From Mangifera indica (taxonomy: Eukaryota; Streptophyta; Magnoliopsida; Sapindales; Anacardiaceae), in NCBI RefSeq assembly GCF_011075055.1, contig NC_058156.1, forward strand, positions 5,890,001 to 5,954,000: a stretch of DNA of 64,000 nucleotides, written 5' to 3'. Position numbers and translations under genes: made by a program. The notes beneath the pieces are model-generated. The model was not told the origin of the DNA, did no database searches, and saw nothing but the letters and a program-made list of their open reading frames with translations. Each line of letters starts with the position of its first letter. Positions within the stretch are counted from its first letter, which is position 1. This document shows, piece after piece, positions 13,546 to 26,700 of the stretch.

Positions 13546-14308
13546 GAGTTGAATTGAATCCAAAAACGAGAATTGTTTATTGATAATCTTAGTATTTAAG
13601 GAAAAAAGAGATACTACGAATGGACTAGTTTGTCCAATAGGGTTGAGAAGGCCTAGTTTGACCATGTCTTAACCCAGTACACGATTATGCATCATACAAG
13701 CTAGCCATGCAGTTTGGTGGAACACATGCTAACCATACGCATGCGTGGTATCGGTTAGCACCATGCAAAAAGTAATATGTCAGTCATTCCACTTATGTGG
13801 GGTTAGTCACCACATGGTTTTTTAAAACAAGTGAATATGTCATCCGTGTATATGTCTTAGATAAGAGTTATGCATAGTTAGACTTCTAGTTGTGCTTAGA
13901 CTCTACCTATATATATAAATAAGACATGTTTTTGCAAGTTTATAGATAGAACACATACAAAAACCATAGCCAAAAGTTTCTATGTTTTCTTTTTCTCTTG
14001 TGAACATGTTTTCAGTCAAAAGTCTTAGCAGCCTCTTCCTTTGGATTGCCTCTTTTATGTTCCTTCTTTATATAGATACCAAGACGTTTACTCCTGAGGA
14101 TTAGATAATATACTATCTCATGCCACATGAAGTTTTAAAGGAACCATCAACACAAGTATAAGTCTAAAACACTCTATAAGTGTTTTTGCATGTTCATAAA
14201 TTATATGTTTAAAACGAGTATCCTAGTTAGGGTTTTTCAAGATTGTTTGATTTTTTTAAATTTTAATTTCATTGTGTTGTTGGTTATCGGTGCTCTGAAA
14301 ACTCTACA
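13546..14308 (+). repeat. 5' LTR of copia family X (5'-truncated)
   Basis: Matches the distal part of the right LTR: 13546-13980 corresponds to about 21189-21600, and 13980-14308 to about 23004-23322. Shared words include GACATGTTTTTGCAAGTTTA, CTCTAGCAGCCTCTT-like and TTTTTCAAGATTGTTTGATT. It ends ...CTCTACA directly before the primer binding site. Confidence 0.75.
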
Positions 14309-14309
14309 G

Positions 14310-14321
14310 TGGTATCAAAGC
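14310..14321 (+). other. Primer binding site (initiator-Met tRNA type)
   Basis: TGGTATCAAAGC lies two bases after the LTR end. It differs by one base from TGGTATCAGAGC, the initiator methionine tRNA complement commonly used by plant copia elements. Confidence 0.75.
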
Positions 14322-16079
14322 TATTGTTTAGCATGTTTTCATAAATATTATATATGCAGTTAGTTTTGATTAATTTTATATATTGATTACATGTAATTGA
14401 GATAAATTAGAACTGACTAAAATTGGTGAAGATGATTTGCAATCATGTTATTGCATGATTTGTTGAGTTTCATGTACAATATAAACTGTGTTAAATTATT
14501 GAGTAATGATTTTTGAATTTTTGTTTGAGCTTTGTTAATATGTGTAAGTTTTATATAGGTTGAATGTCATAGGTTTCATGTTGTTGTATAAAATTGCTCT
14601 TGAATCATGTTGATTACATGATCCAAAGGTTGTCATTGTTGTGAGTACGGTTTACGTGTTGTATTCCCTCACCCTGACAAATTAGTTTTCTAAAAAATTG
14701 AGACATTTTATGGATTGTTTGTCACTGGAAATATTTGGAAAATAACGTATGGAAAAAACACCATGCAAGGTTGGGACCAAGCCGTACATATCAGTGTTAG
14801 GTGGACATTTCCTTGACATAATGTGTTGGTGCATGACTAGAAATCTCTTAACCAATCATGACCTTTGCATGGTGCCAGCCGTGCACCTTGGTTAGCACCT
14901 AATCGTGCCTAGTGTTTTCTTATTGTGCATTCCAATGGCGTATCATTCAGGAATTTTGGTTAATTTCATAAGCACGATTGGACATCTCACTTGCATACCC
15001 AACAAAGTTAAAAAATATCAATTTAGTCCTGTTTCACTAAACTGAGACTTAATTGAGATTTCTTGAGCTCTAGGATTAAATTGTAATTTTACAAAATTTT
15101 AGGGATCACAATGTAATTTGATAGTTGGGTAACAATAATTAAAATTTAATTTTTAATTGGTATGTATATGCATGGTGCTTAGTACATAGCTAATGAACTT
15201 TTGTAGATTTTTTTTTAATTTCATTTTTGAGTTGTAATTCTTAAATAGGATTTGTGCGCCCTGTTTTATCTTTTTTATTCTTTAGATTAAGTTATTTATA
15301 TTTTCTTAGAAGTCTATAATTAGGAAATAAAGTCATATAATAATTGAAGACTGGAGATGAAAGAACAAGTGTGAAGACTCGAAGATGAAGATTCACCTAG
15401 GTTAACCAATCAAACTCATCTTGGCTCGAGGTGTTCGACAATAGTTATGGTTGTGTACTAGCACGTTTTACTTTGTGTAGGTTTTATTTTGTAAATATCA
15501 CCTAACACGTGACTTAAAATTTGATGAGACTAATTAATAAAACCCTCAATTTAAATATTAAGTCTAAAATTTAATTGGTGCCTTCTAATATGACACCTTA
15601 ATTAAGTCTTTGTTTATTGGAACCTTGTTTGCCAAAGCAAAAGATACACTTCTGCCAAACAGAAAATTAGAAGTTGATAATGTTGGGTCCGACTTAACTA
15701 ATACACTTTGCTTGTTCGCTAAAGTGAAGGTTAAGTATATTAGAGGCATGAGTATTGAACACATTTGTTGATGTAAGGAAATATGTAGTATTCACTCTAC
15801 TAATACCAAGAGTTATATTTGAAGTCGTATAATTTGTTGGGATAACACCTAGCTTGAAATCATCGGCTTTTAGTGATTAATTTGAAATATACCTGTTCAA
15901 TGAATTTGAACTTATTCATTAAAGCAAATGGGAGAATTAATGCGATGAAGTCTCGGTCCACTAGGAAGTTCAATAAAACTTTTCGAGTACAATAATGAGG
16001 GAGCATTTTAATTAATAAAATCTATAATTAAAATGAACATTAATAATTACACAAAATTACTAATTCTTTTATCTATAAT
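14322..16079 (+). other. Leader region of copia family X
   Basis: No coding motif was found between the primer binding site and gag. Copia leaders are normally shorter, so insertions may be present, but I see no clear boundaries. Confidence 0.4.
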
Positions 16080-19000
16080 ATTATATATCACAAAACTACT
16101 ATCTCAAACCCAATTTATCGATCTATTCTAAAAAAAAAATTGGCTCACTAGAAGCAACTTCACTGATAATCTTCAGATTATTTTGTATCAAAAAAAGATG
16201 TTGCATATCATTGAGAGGTAGTTACCTCCTAAACTTGGTTTCAATGCCACCTATAAGGAAAATGATATTTTTAACAAGTATCTTGATAACTCTATGGAAA
16301 TTCAATGTCTCATGCTAACTTCCATGTCACTTGAGCTTCAAGAAAAAACATAAGAAAATATATGTGCAATCCATATTGGAATGGTATTAGTGTAAAGGCC
16401 AAATTATATAAGGTATCAAGTGCATTGTTTGATTGCAAACTCTGCGGGAGGATAAGTTAGCCCTCATGTGGTCAAGATGATTAGCTGTATTGAGTAGTTA
16501 GTGAGCTTGGGTTTCATAATGGACAATGAGCTTATAGTTGACTTGGTGCTGAAATTCCTCCTTAAGTCATAGGCTAATTTCATTATGAAACAAAAAGGAG
16601 AAAACCCTTGAGGAGTTGTTGTACATTTTTAGGTAGGCTGAACAAGAGGTATGTAAGGTAGCTTTAACTAATGTGCTTGTGGTTAAAACCCAAACACCTA
16701 AATTCAAGACCAAGCCAAGGATAAGCTCAAGCCCAAATCAAAGAAGTAACCTAATACTACTATTCAGCCTATAGGTGATGCAAGGAAAGGAAATGTTGTC
16801 ATCTACTTCTATTGTGGCAAGACAAGTCATTAGAGGAAATATTGGAAGGCCTTTTTAGTGAATAATAAGAAGAAGACAACTAAAACCTCTACTTTAAGTA
16901 CATTTGTCATTAAGATAAACTTTTTTTTATTCATCCTAGGGTATAGACATAGGATGTGGTTCTCATATTTGTTTTTATATGAAAGGACTGTGGCAGAGTA
17001 AATTGCTTCCCAAAGGAGAGGTTAGCCTATTTGTTACAAATAGATCACATGTTGCTACATTAGCTATAGGTGTTTATTATCTTAGGTTGCCCATTAAGCT
17101 AGTTTTAAAATTAAAAAAATTGTTATTATGTTCCTTTTATATCTGGAAACTTAATTTCTATGTTTACTTTGGACAAAAAATGATATTTATTTTTAATTAT
17201 TGGTAGTATTGTAACTATCAGCTTAAATAATATTCTCTATAAAACAACTTAATTGCATAGTGGTTTATATATTCCAAAATTGGATAATGAAATTCTTAAT
17301 GTACAAGATAATAAATGATAAAAATCGAGTGATTTGAACAGCATATATCTGGGGTATTACAACCTAGGCTACATAAGATCGAAATGTATATATAGACTTT
17401 TTGAACAAAGAGTCTTGTAATCATTTGACTTCAAGTCATATGATGAATGTGAATTGTGCCTATTGGGTAACATGGCTAAAACACCTTTCGCTAGACATAG
17501 TGAAAGGGTGATTGAACTATTATGGATTATACACAGCGATATGTGTGAGCCTATAATAGTGTATAGCAAATATGGGGAAGTCTACTTCGTCACATTTACT
17601 GATGATTTCATTAGATATAACTAAATGGTTTTTATGAAACACAAGTCTAAACACGTTGATAAATTTAAAGAATTCAAGAACAAGGTAGAAAAGTAATTTG
17701 GGAAGCAAATTAAAGCCCTCTGAAGGAAACTAAGAAGTATATACCTGAGTGCTGAATTCAAAAAATATTTCAAGGAAATTTGGATAATATCTCAACTCAC
17801 TCCTCCTGGTATACCACAACATAATAGTTATCTAAATGAAGGAATAAGACCTTGATAAAAATAGTCAAGTCCATGATGAGTTTTACCAATCTCGCCATGT
17901 ATTTCTAGGTTTATGCCCTAGAAACTACTACCTATTTACTAAACTGTACCTTATCTACATCTATGAATAAAACTTCATACAAGTTGTGGATTGGACTACT
18001 TAAGGATTTAGGGTTGTGAAACTTATGTTAAGAAATTGACTTCGAACAAGTTGAATGTTAAGTCTGAAAATGTATTTTTGTGGGGTTTCTAAGGGTTACT
18101 AAAGGCTATTGTTTCTACCATTCGGAAGAGCAAAAGGTTTTTATTGGTCGGACCAACGTATTTCTTAAAAAGGAATTTATTCTCAAAAGAACTAGTGGAA
18201 AAAAGGTGAAATTAGATAAAGTTCCCATACCACAAGATACTATAGATATTAGATAGGACGATATGCCATCACATATGGTTGATCATGATAAGGAAGTTCC
18301 TCCACCTTAGATGGAATAACTTCAATGCACATAAGAACCATAAAGGTCTACATGAGTATGTTACAAGCCAAAAAGATTTGGTTTTCTCTTGACTCAACAT
18401 GGTAATATACTGATCACCTATGACGATAAACAAAAGACCTATGACGATGTTATTTGAGTCCAAATTTTGACAAATGGTTGAATACCATGAAATCTAAAAT
18501 ATACTTTATATACAGAACCAAGTAGGGGTTCTAGTGGATAACCTAAATGGGTAAAACCCATAAGATGCAAATGAGTTTTCAAAAGAAAAACTAACATGAA
18601 AAGTAACGTGCATACCTATAAAATATGATTAGTTATAAAAGATTTCACTCAGAAGCATGACATTGACTATAATTAAATATTTTCATCAGTTGTTATGCTT
18701 AAGTCTATTAGGATTATGCTTGCTATAACTACATACTATGACTATGAAATCTTCTAGATAGATGTCAAGACTACCTTCTTGAATGATAAAATTGTAAAAG
18801 ATATATATATGGCATAACCTAATGGTTTCATTCTTATTGGATAAGCAGACAAAGTATGCAAACTGTAAAAATCCATTTGTGGACTTAAGTAGACTTCGAG
18901 AAGGTAGAACATTCGTTTTGATGAAGTCATTCATAAGTTTGAATTTGTCAAAAACAAAGATGAATCGAGTGTACTATGATTATTCTTGTTATAGCTATGT

Positions 19001-20220
19001 ATTATGATTATGAAATCTTCTATATGGATGACAAGATTGCCTTCTTGAATAGTAACTTTGTAGAGGACTTCTATATGGCATAATTCTTATTGGACAGTGG
19101 ACAAAGTATACAAGTTACAAAAGTCTATTTATAGACTTAAGTAGGCTTCAAGAAGCTAGAACATTCATTTGATGAAGTCATTCATAAGTTTGAATTTGTC
19201 AAAAACGAAGAGGAACCGTGTGTGTAAAAAAGGTTAGTGGGAGTGTGATTGCATTTTTGGTATTGTATGTTAACAACATCTTGATTATTGAAAATGACAT
19301 GCCAAACTTGTAGTCAGTAAAGGCTTGGTTATCTAAGTGTTTCTCTATGAAAGATTTGAGTGAAACAACTTATATTCTTGTGATTCAAATTTACTAAGAT
19401 AGAAAGCATAGACTATTAGGCCTAAGTTAAAACACATACATCAATAAGGCATTGACTAGATTCAATATGAAAGAGCCCAAGAAAAGATTTTTGTCCATGT
19501 CTCATGATATATATCTTTTGAAAGGGATGTGTCTATATACACAATTGAAAAAGATAAGATGAGTAAGATTCCATATATCTTGGCTATAGGATCATTCGTG
19601 TATATCTTGCTATGTACGAGGATTGATGTCTAATACATCTTGAGCATATGAAAGTAGATATCAATTTGAGCTAGGTGAAAAACACTAGATGACTACCAAG
19701 AACATCCTAAAGTACCTAAAAAAGACTAAGAATACGTTCCTGGTTTTATAGAGGATCCTAAACTTATCATTAGAAGCTACAGTGATGCTAGTTTCTAAAC
19801 TGATCGAGATTATTATAAATCTCAATCAAGGTTTGTGTTCTATTTGAATAATGGTGCAATTAGTTGGAAAAGCTTTAAGCAAAATACTGTGGCTAATTTT
19901 ACAACAAAGTCTGAGTATATTGTTCTCTTAAAAGTGACAAAAGAGGTTATATGGATCAAGAAGTTTATGACTGAACTTAGAGTGGTTTTGAGTATTACCA
20001 TGTCGATTGAGTTCTATTACGACAATAATAAAGTGATTACTTAGGCAAAAAGGTCATGGTCTCATCAAAGGTCCAAACACATACTCAGACAATATCACCT
20101 GATTCGAGAGATTCTTTAACACGGTAATGTACAGATAGCATGGATTGATATAAATGACAATTTGGCTGACTTTTTGATGAAGCTTTTATTGCAGTAAAAA
20201 CATGGTAGACATAAAGCTAA
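16080..20220 (+). pseudogene. Copia family X gag-pol pseudogene
   Basis: Plus-strand decayed polyprotein. Gag is visible near 16270-16570 (MEIQCLMLTSMSLELQ, PHVVKMI) and a zinc knuckle CFYCGKTSHW at about 16810. The region after protease is at 16979-17206 (LLPKGEVSL, HVATLAIGVYYL). Integrase lies near 17500-17830: IHSDMCEPI, VYFVTFTDDFIRY, then LTPPG-like text. RT starts near 18690 (YYDYEIF, DVKTTFLND) and contains an internal tandem duplication. The catalytic region near 19250 reads VLYVNNILII, where YVDD would be expected. RNase H is at 19835-20044 (AISWKSFKQNTVANFTTKSEY), followed by HQRSKHILRQYHLIREI. Many in-frame stops show that it is dead. Confidence 0.85.
18711..19215 (+). repeat. Tandem duplication inside the copia RT region
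   Basis: About 255 bp at 18711-18965 recurs at 18978-19215. Both copies contain ATGAAATCTTCTA, CTTCTTGAAT, GACTTAAGTAG and TTTGAATTTGTCAAAAAC. The duplication repeats the start of the RT palm in tandem and would itself destroy the enzyme. Confidence 0.75.
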
Positions 20221-21493
20221 ATTTGACATTAGATATATAACCGATTAACTATAACGCAAGTAGGAGATTGTTAAGATAAGTGCCCTAGAGCTAATCACAT
20301 TTGACGTTATAGATGTAATTTTATGTTAATAATTAATAAAAAGATTTACTGTTATTCAATTCTTATGGGTTTAAATTATATGATCGTACAAATAACTTGC
20401 CCTTATAATGGTAAAACTGTGACGAGAGAATCAAATGACTGATTATGAGAACCTTATGTACACATTAAGTGGTCATTCTAGAAACTTCTATAACCCCAAT
20501 ATTATAATGAAAAATGGTACTTATAATGATGATTGGATTATCGTTGCATTGAGCGACCACACCGAAAGGTAGCAATAGTTTTCACATATCAAAGTTGTTT
20601 ATAGATAACTTGATACAACACATGGGTACACATTATAGACGTGTTCATTGAATACCACAGACATATATGATTTTTTGACTAGAAGTTGCCAGACCATCTT
20701 ATATAAGGGTCAGTATAATTTGATGTTATCTAACGTGTCATCGTAATTAGGGTATCAATAAAGGTACTAATTAACCATATCATAAGATATATGAAGGTTA
20801 TGATTGATCAATAAAGGATTCATCACTTATGAGTATAAGAGAATATATCTCACTTGAGAAAACTCAATGATATCCATAATCATTTGAATCAGTCTCCACA
20901 ATAGGATAAGCTTATAACCTAATTCATATTGGTCATTGATGTATATTAGTTCATACTGAGAAACCATTGAGATAGACGCACTTCTATGTTTCAACCTTGA
21001 GAGATATTGATTTATGAAATGGTTGAATTGCATATAACTATGATGTTATAAAAGTTTAAAAGATATCTTCTAACACTATTATCCAGGTGGCCATAATGCT
21101 TTGCTAGAGGCAAATCTTGGTCTGTGTTTAGATTTGGCCTAAATCCAGATACTACTGATTTGATAGAGAACTTATGGGTCACATGTATTAAGGAGTTCAA
21201 TCGAACCTAAAGGTGAGGATTGTTTGTTGACAATCTTGGTGTCTAAGTAAAAGAGAGAAACCATGAATGCATCACACAAGTCAACCTTATAACTTAGTAG
21301 AGCAGATGTTGACCATACACATGCATGGTACTAGCTAGCACTATGTAAAAAGTAATATGTTGGCCATTCCACTTATGTGAAGTCGACTAGCATATGATTT
21401 TTTAAAGCATGCAGATTATACATGCTAATATGCTAACCATCTATGTGTCTTGGATGAGAGTTGTGCATAGTTAGACTTCCAGATGTGCTTGGA

Positions 21494-21498
<5 letters not shown>

Positions 21499-21548
<50 letters not shown>
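21499..21548. repeat. (TA)n microsatellite
   Basis: About 25 uninterrupted TA units inside the family X 3' LTR. Confidence 0.9.
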
Positions 21549-21550
<2 letters not shown>

Positions 21551-21600
21551 ACATGTTTTTGCAAGTTTAAAGGTAGAACATATACAGAAACCTTAGTCAC

Positions 21601-22998
21601 TGAAGGATCGAATGACCTAAGAGTGGGGTGAATTAGGCACTTTAAAACAATCTTTACCAAATTAGAGAATTAAAACAATTTATTCAAATAAATGAATATT
21701 GCCTATTTTTAATCCAATTTATGAGAATAACAAAAATATTTCAAATAATTAATATAATCAAAATAACATAACATAAAGTATGCGTTTAAGGGAAGAGAAA
21801 ATCAAACACGTGATATATAGTGGTTTGGCTCAACCCGACCTACGTCCACTTCTCCAAGCTTTCTCCCTTGGAGTATTCCACTAATCTTTGGTTGACCAAA
21901 AACTCAACCAAGCTTTTCTTCACAACAAAATAGCTTACAAGGTACTATTAACCTTTACAAGTGTTAAAACTCAATTTCTCTCACTAGAAATTTTCAAATC
22001 TCTCCAAGAGTGAACCTCACTCTTTTATAGTACGAATTTTAGTATGAATTTGAAGTATGATCTCTCTCAAATAGTCTATATGAAAGATTAAGTTTAGTAC
22101 AACTCAATACAAATGAAATTACAAAGTATATAAGCAAGGGTTTTGATTAGAGAAGAGAATTTGCAAGTGAATAGCTCAAAACTAATTTACACTAAAAAAT
22201 ATGAATGTTTTTTGTGGCAAAAAGTTATTTTCGAATGAATTTGATTAGGTTTATATAGAGAAAAAGTTACCATTGTATACAAAGGCTAACCATTTTAATT
22301 TTCCAAAAATGTCAAAATTTGATCGACCAGATGTGACACTAGCCATTAGAAAGTTCAAACCAAAATTCGGTCCACCGAATTTAATTCGGTCAACTAAATT
22401 TCTGAAAGCTAAAATACATCGCTTCTGGCAATTTAGAAGCTGCCATCGAAGAATTCAAATGGTCAATTTCGGTCTATAGAATTTTATTGTATTTTACCTC
22501 CTAAATTTTCAAAAATTACAATTTGACCCCTAAAACTTTGAAAAGTGACAATTTAACCTATTTTTGAAAATTCTTTCAAAACCAACTTTAAGATATGAAA
22601 ATGTAGTTCACAAAAATTTATCATTTTAAATGAATTAATAAACTTTAGTGAAAAAATTGGCTTAACCTAATAAGTTTGAAAAACAACATTTTAACCCAAA
22701 ATGTAAAAGATATGAAAACAAATTTTCAAGCGAGCTATCACACGCAAATAAATATTCTAATCAAAACGAATATTGCAAATTACAAATATATCTACCTATA
22801 CTTGAGTTTTTCTTCAAATCTTCAAAAAATTTTCACTTGAGTCTTGTCTTTCATTTCCATCTTGAAACTCCTTTAAGTGTATTAGGTAAATTCTTGCAAT
22901 CTAAACTCACACTCAAGTAAAGTCATTAGTTAATATGCTTAAGGACATATTAGTTTTTTATCATCAAAATAAGAGTATAATGACTCCTTGAGTCAACA
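21601..22998. mobile_element. 1398-bp TG...CA insertion, probable solo LTR or small LTR-type element
   Basis: It starts TGAAGGATCG, ends GAGTCAACA, and is bounded by an exact 5-bp duplication GTCAC (21596-21600 and 22999-23003). The family X left LTR shows the uninterrupted site near 13970. TG...CA ends with a 5-bp duplication are the signature of LTR-retrotransposon integration. I see no internal second LTR, primer binding site or coding domain, so a solo LTR is the simplest reading. The superfamily is unknown. Confidence 0.65.
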
Positions 22999-23322
22999 GT
23001 CACAAGGTTCTATGTTTTCTTCTTCTCCCGTGAACACGTTTTCAATCAAAAGCTCTAGCAGCCTCTTTGCATGGATTGCCTCTTTTGTGTTTGTGCTCTA
23101 CGTAAATACCAAGACGCTATCTCCCAAGGGTTGGATAGTGTATTGTCTCAAGCCATGTGAAATTTTGATGGTACCATCAACATAGATATAAACCTAAAAC
23201 ACCTTATGAATATTTTTGTATGTTCATGAATTATATGTCTAAAAAAAATATCTTAGTTAAGGTTTTTCAAGATTGTTTGATTTTTTTAATTTTTAATTCC
23301 ATTGCCCCTTAAAAACCCTACA

Positions 23323-23686
23323 AGAATGACAACCAATATTTTTAGAATCCTTTTTTATTATGTTTTAGCTCGTGATACACAGGCTTATACTATTTATACA
23401 TAGTCGTGTATACTGTTACTCAAAAATGGCAGCTTTTAAAATCAACTGGAAATTGCTTCTTATGCAAAATTCAAATATGCTAACAATGCATAAGAATATA
23501 CCATTATACATACTCGTGCATGCGTCCTATACTTAGTCAAAATTCAGACATTGCAGAAGAAAACACCATTTTGTCCTTACCACCACATACATGGTCATGT
23601 AGCCCAAAATCATATGCATACAACAATAAACACAATCAAGAAGGTAAAAGACTAAAGTACCTTTAGGCATACTTGTAGGTGTTACA
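23323..23686 (-). repeat. 3' LTR of gypsy element (truncated)
   Basis: On the minus strand this starts TGTAACACC and matches the start of the 5' LTR at 33404. A second match joins 23330-23430 with about 31690-31790, where both contain GTGATACACAGG and CTGTTACT. Only the first ~360 bp of the LTR remain before the copia junction. Confidence 0.7.
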
Positions 23687-23770
23687 TTTCCCCTCCCTTT
23701 AAAAAAATTTTGTCCCTAAAATTTGCTTGAACAACTATGAGAACCTTTGTTTCATATCTTACTCCAACTA

Positions 23771-26700
23771 CTAACTAGCCTCCTTAACCTGATGGTTCTT
23801 CCAAAGGACTTTAACTATTAGAATTTGTTTGTTTCTGAGCCACTTCACTTGTTTATCTAGTATCTGAACCAAGCACTTCTCATAAACAAGGTTATCCTCA
23901 AGCTCTACATCTTCAGTTCTTAACATATGAGTCGAGTCATAGATATACTTACAAAGTAACAACACGTGGAACATATTATGAATACGATCCATGCTTATTG
24001 GCAACGTAAGTTGGTAGGCAACCTTACCGACACGTTTTAAGATCTTAAAGGGTATTCAAAAATCTTGGGGCTAATTTACCTTTTCGTCCAAACCTCATTA
24101 TATAATAATAGGTAGATGCTCTTACAAAAATTATGTTACCCATATGAAACTTCAAGTCTTGCCTCCTCCGATCCACATAACTCTTTTGGTGATTCTAGGC
24201 CTGTTTCATCCTTTCTCTAGTCAATTTCAAATCTTCAATCATCTTCTGGGTCATCTTTGGTTTCAAAGTTTATGTCAAGGCATCCTTTTAGCCTATCTCA
24301 TCCCAATGAAGAGGTGATATACAATTTCTCCCATCAAGTGCCTTATATAGAACTATTTGGATGGTTGCATTACAATTATTATTGTATGTAAACTCCATCA
24401 ATGGCAACATATCGACCCAACTCACTCTTTGGTCTATAAAACATGTTCTCAAGATGTCATTGATCTCTTAGTTTACCTTCTTGGTAAACGGTGTTGAATA
24501 TCAACCTGGTATCCATAGATCTCTGTATGCTCTACTAGAATGTTGAAACAAACCTTATGCCTTTATCTAACACTATAGTCTTAGGCACACCATACAGTCT
24601 CATAATCTTTTTGACATAAATCTGGCCCAATTAATCAAAACTTATGTTATCCCTAACTGGAATGAAATGAACTGATTTGGTCAAACAGTCTATAATCACC
24701 AATTATGCATTAAATCCACCTCTTGCCTTCGACAATCCATCCGCAAAGTCTATAGAGATGTGTTTTCACTTCCATTCAAGAATACTCAGAGGCTGCAATA
24801 ACCTTGGTGGTCTTTGATGTTTGCATTAACCTCTTGACACACCAAACACTTAGCAACAAATTCAACAACATCATTTTTTTATGTCAAACCACCTAATTTA
24901 CCTCTTTAGGTTCTGGTACATCTTCACACACCCAGGATGGGTAATGTAAAGGGAATTATGAGTCTCCCTGAGGATTTTACTCCTCAAATCATCATTATTG
25001 GGAACACAAACTCGATTACGAAACCACAACATATTATCAATCACGACAAACTCAACCTCAATATCCTTGGTGACTCTTTGTGTTATCTAAACATGTCATT
25101 CATTTATCAATTGTGTTACATAGATCTAGTCAAGAAGAGTCGACTAAATTCTCAATCTAGCCATTAACCTAGTGACTAACTCTATCTGCTCTCTTACCAA
25201 ATCTTACTATAATTCCTTACAAATAGTAAGTTAAGATAAAACCACCTTCATACTTAGTGCATCTGCCATATCATCCACTTTATCCAAGTGGTATTTGATA
25301 TCACAGTCATAATCTTTTACTAACTTCAACCATTTTCGTTACCTCATATTTAGTTTTTTCTAAAGAAGTATTTTAGATTTTTGTGATATGTGTACACATT
25401 GTATTTCATTTTGTACAGATAGTGCTACCAAATACAGTAAACATCATAACAACCACCTCTAAATTATGTATAAGGTACTAAATCTCATAATCTTTAAGTT
25501 GTCAAGAGGCATAAGCTATCATTTTACTTTTCTATCAGAACAACTTCTAGTCCACTGTGAAAGGTATCAGTATATAAATCATATTCATCATCATCATTTA
25601 ACAATGCCAAAATCAGTGTAGAAGTCAATATATGTTTAACTTTTGAAAACTCTTCTCATAAGTATCAGACAAACTAAAGGTAACATTGTCCCTAATTAAC
25701 TCTGTCAGGCTAACTTGGAAAAGCTTTCTATGAATCACTTATATTACTTCGCCAATCCTAAGAAACTTCAGACCTTTTTAATTGTCTTAGGTCTCTGTTA
25801 ATCTAATACAACCTCAACTTTACTCAAGTCTACCAAAATTCCATCAATTAACACCACATATCCCAGAAATACAACTCGATCAAACTAGAACTCACACTTG
25901 GAGAGCTTAGCATATAACTGTTTTTAACACAGTTTTTATAGTACAAATCTCAGATGTTGCTCATGCTTCTCACGAGTCTTTAAATACCAAGATATCATCA
26001 ATGAATACCACAATGAATTTGTCAAGACAATCTTGAAACACTTTATTCATTAAATATATGAAGACTTTTATGCATTCATCAATTTAAAGGGTATTACCAT
26101 AAATTCATAATGTTCGTATCTGATCTGAAGTGTAATCTTTGGAATGTCTTTCTTAGCCACCTGTAGTTGATGATACCATGATCTTAAGTCAATTTTGGAG
26201 AAGACCAAAATACCTTTCAATTGATCGAATAAGTTATTAATCCTTAATAATTGGTACTTATTCTTGACTGTCCCCTTATTTAACTCTTTGTAATCAATAC
26301 ACATGCACATCGACCCATCATTCTATTGTATAAAAAGGATCGATACACCCTAAGGTGAATGACTTAGTCTGATGCAACCACTATCTAAGATCTCTTATAA
26401 TTAGCTGAGACCATTTTGTATGGTATTTTACATATAGGTGCTATCTCGAGAGCTAACTCAATATTGAACTCCACTTCCCTTTTTGGTGCTAACCTTGGTA
26501 ACTCATCAAGAAACACATCCCAAAATTCACACACAACAAGAATGGATTACAAACTCGTGATTGAATCATTAGTTTTACCTATATCATGTGCCAAGTAACC
26601 AATATAGCTTTCACTCAACTTTTTTCTAGCTTTAATATTGTTGATTATCATACTCCATACACAACCTTCGTCGAAGGTGAACTCATCACTATCATCTAAA

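Larger units (their letters stand above)
13546..23322 (+). mobile_element. Ty1/copia retrotransposon, family X (plus strand)
   Basis: A plus-strand copia element. It has a 5'-truncated left LTR (13546-14308), a primer binding site TGGTATCAAAGC (14310-14321), a decayed gag-pol (about 16080-20220), a polypurine tract GCAAGTAGGAGAT (20256-20268) and a right LTR starting TGTTAAG at 20269. The right LTR is interrupted at 21601-22998. The left LTR lacks the first ~900 bp seen in the right LTR. The left end abuts an inverted LTR of the same family, so the original insertion site cannot be read. Confidence 0.8.
20269..23322 (+). repeat. 3' LTR of copia family X, interrupted
   Basis: Starts TGTTAAGATAAGTGCC after the polypurine tract and ends ...AACCCTACA, equivalent to the left LTR end. 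The true LTR is about 1.65 kb; the remainder is the 1398-bp insertion at 21601-22998. A long (TA)n run lies at about 21499-21548, where the left LTR has only a short TA stretch. Confidence 0.75.

Noticed and set aside
24937..25167. 76-residue plus-strand reading frame in the gypsy element
   Set aside because: It is the shadow of the minus-strand integrase region.
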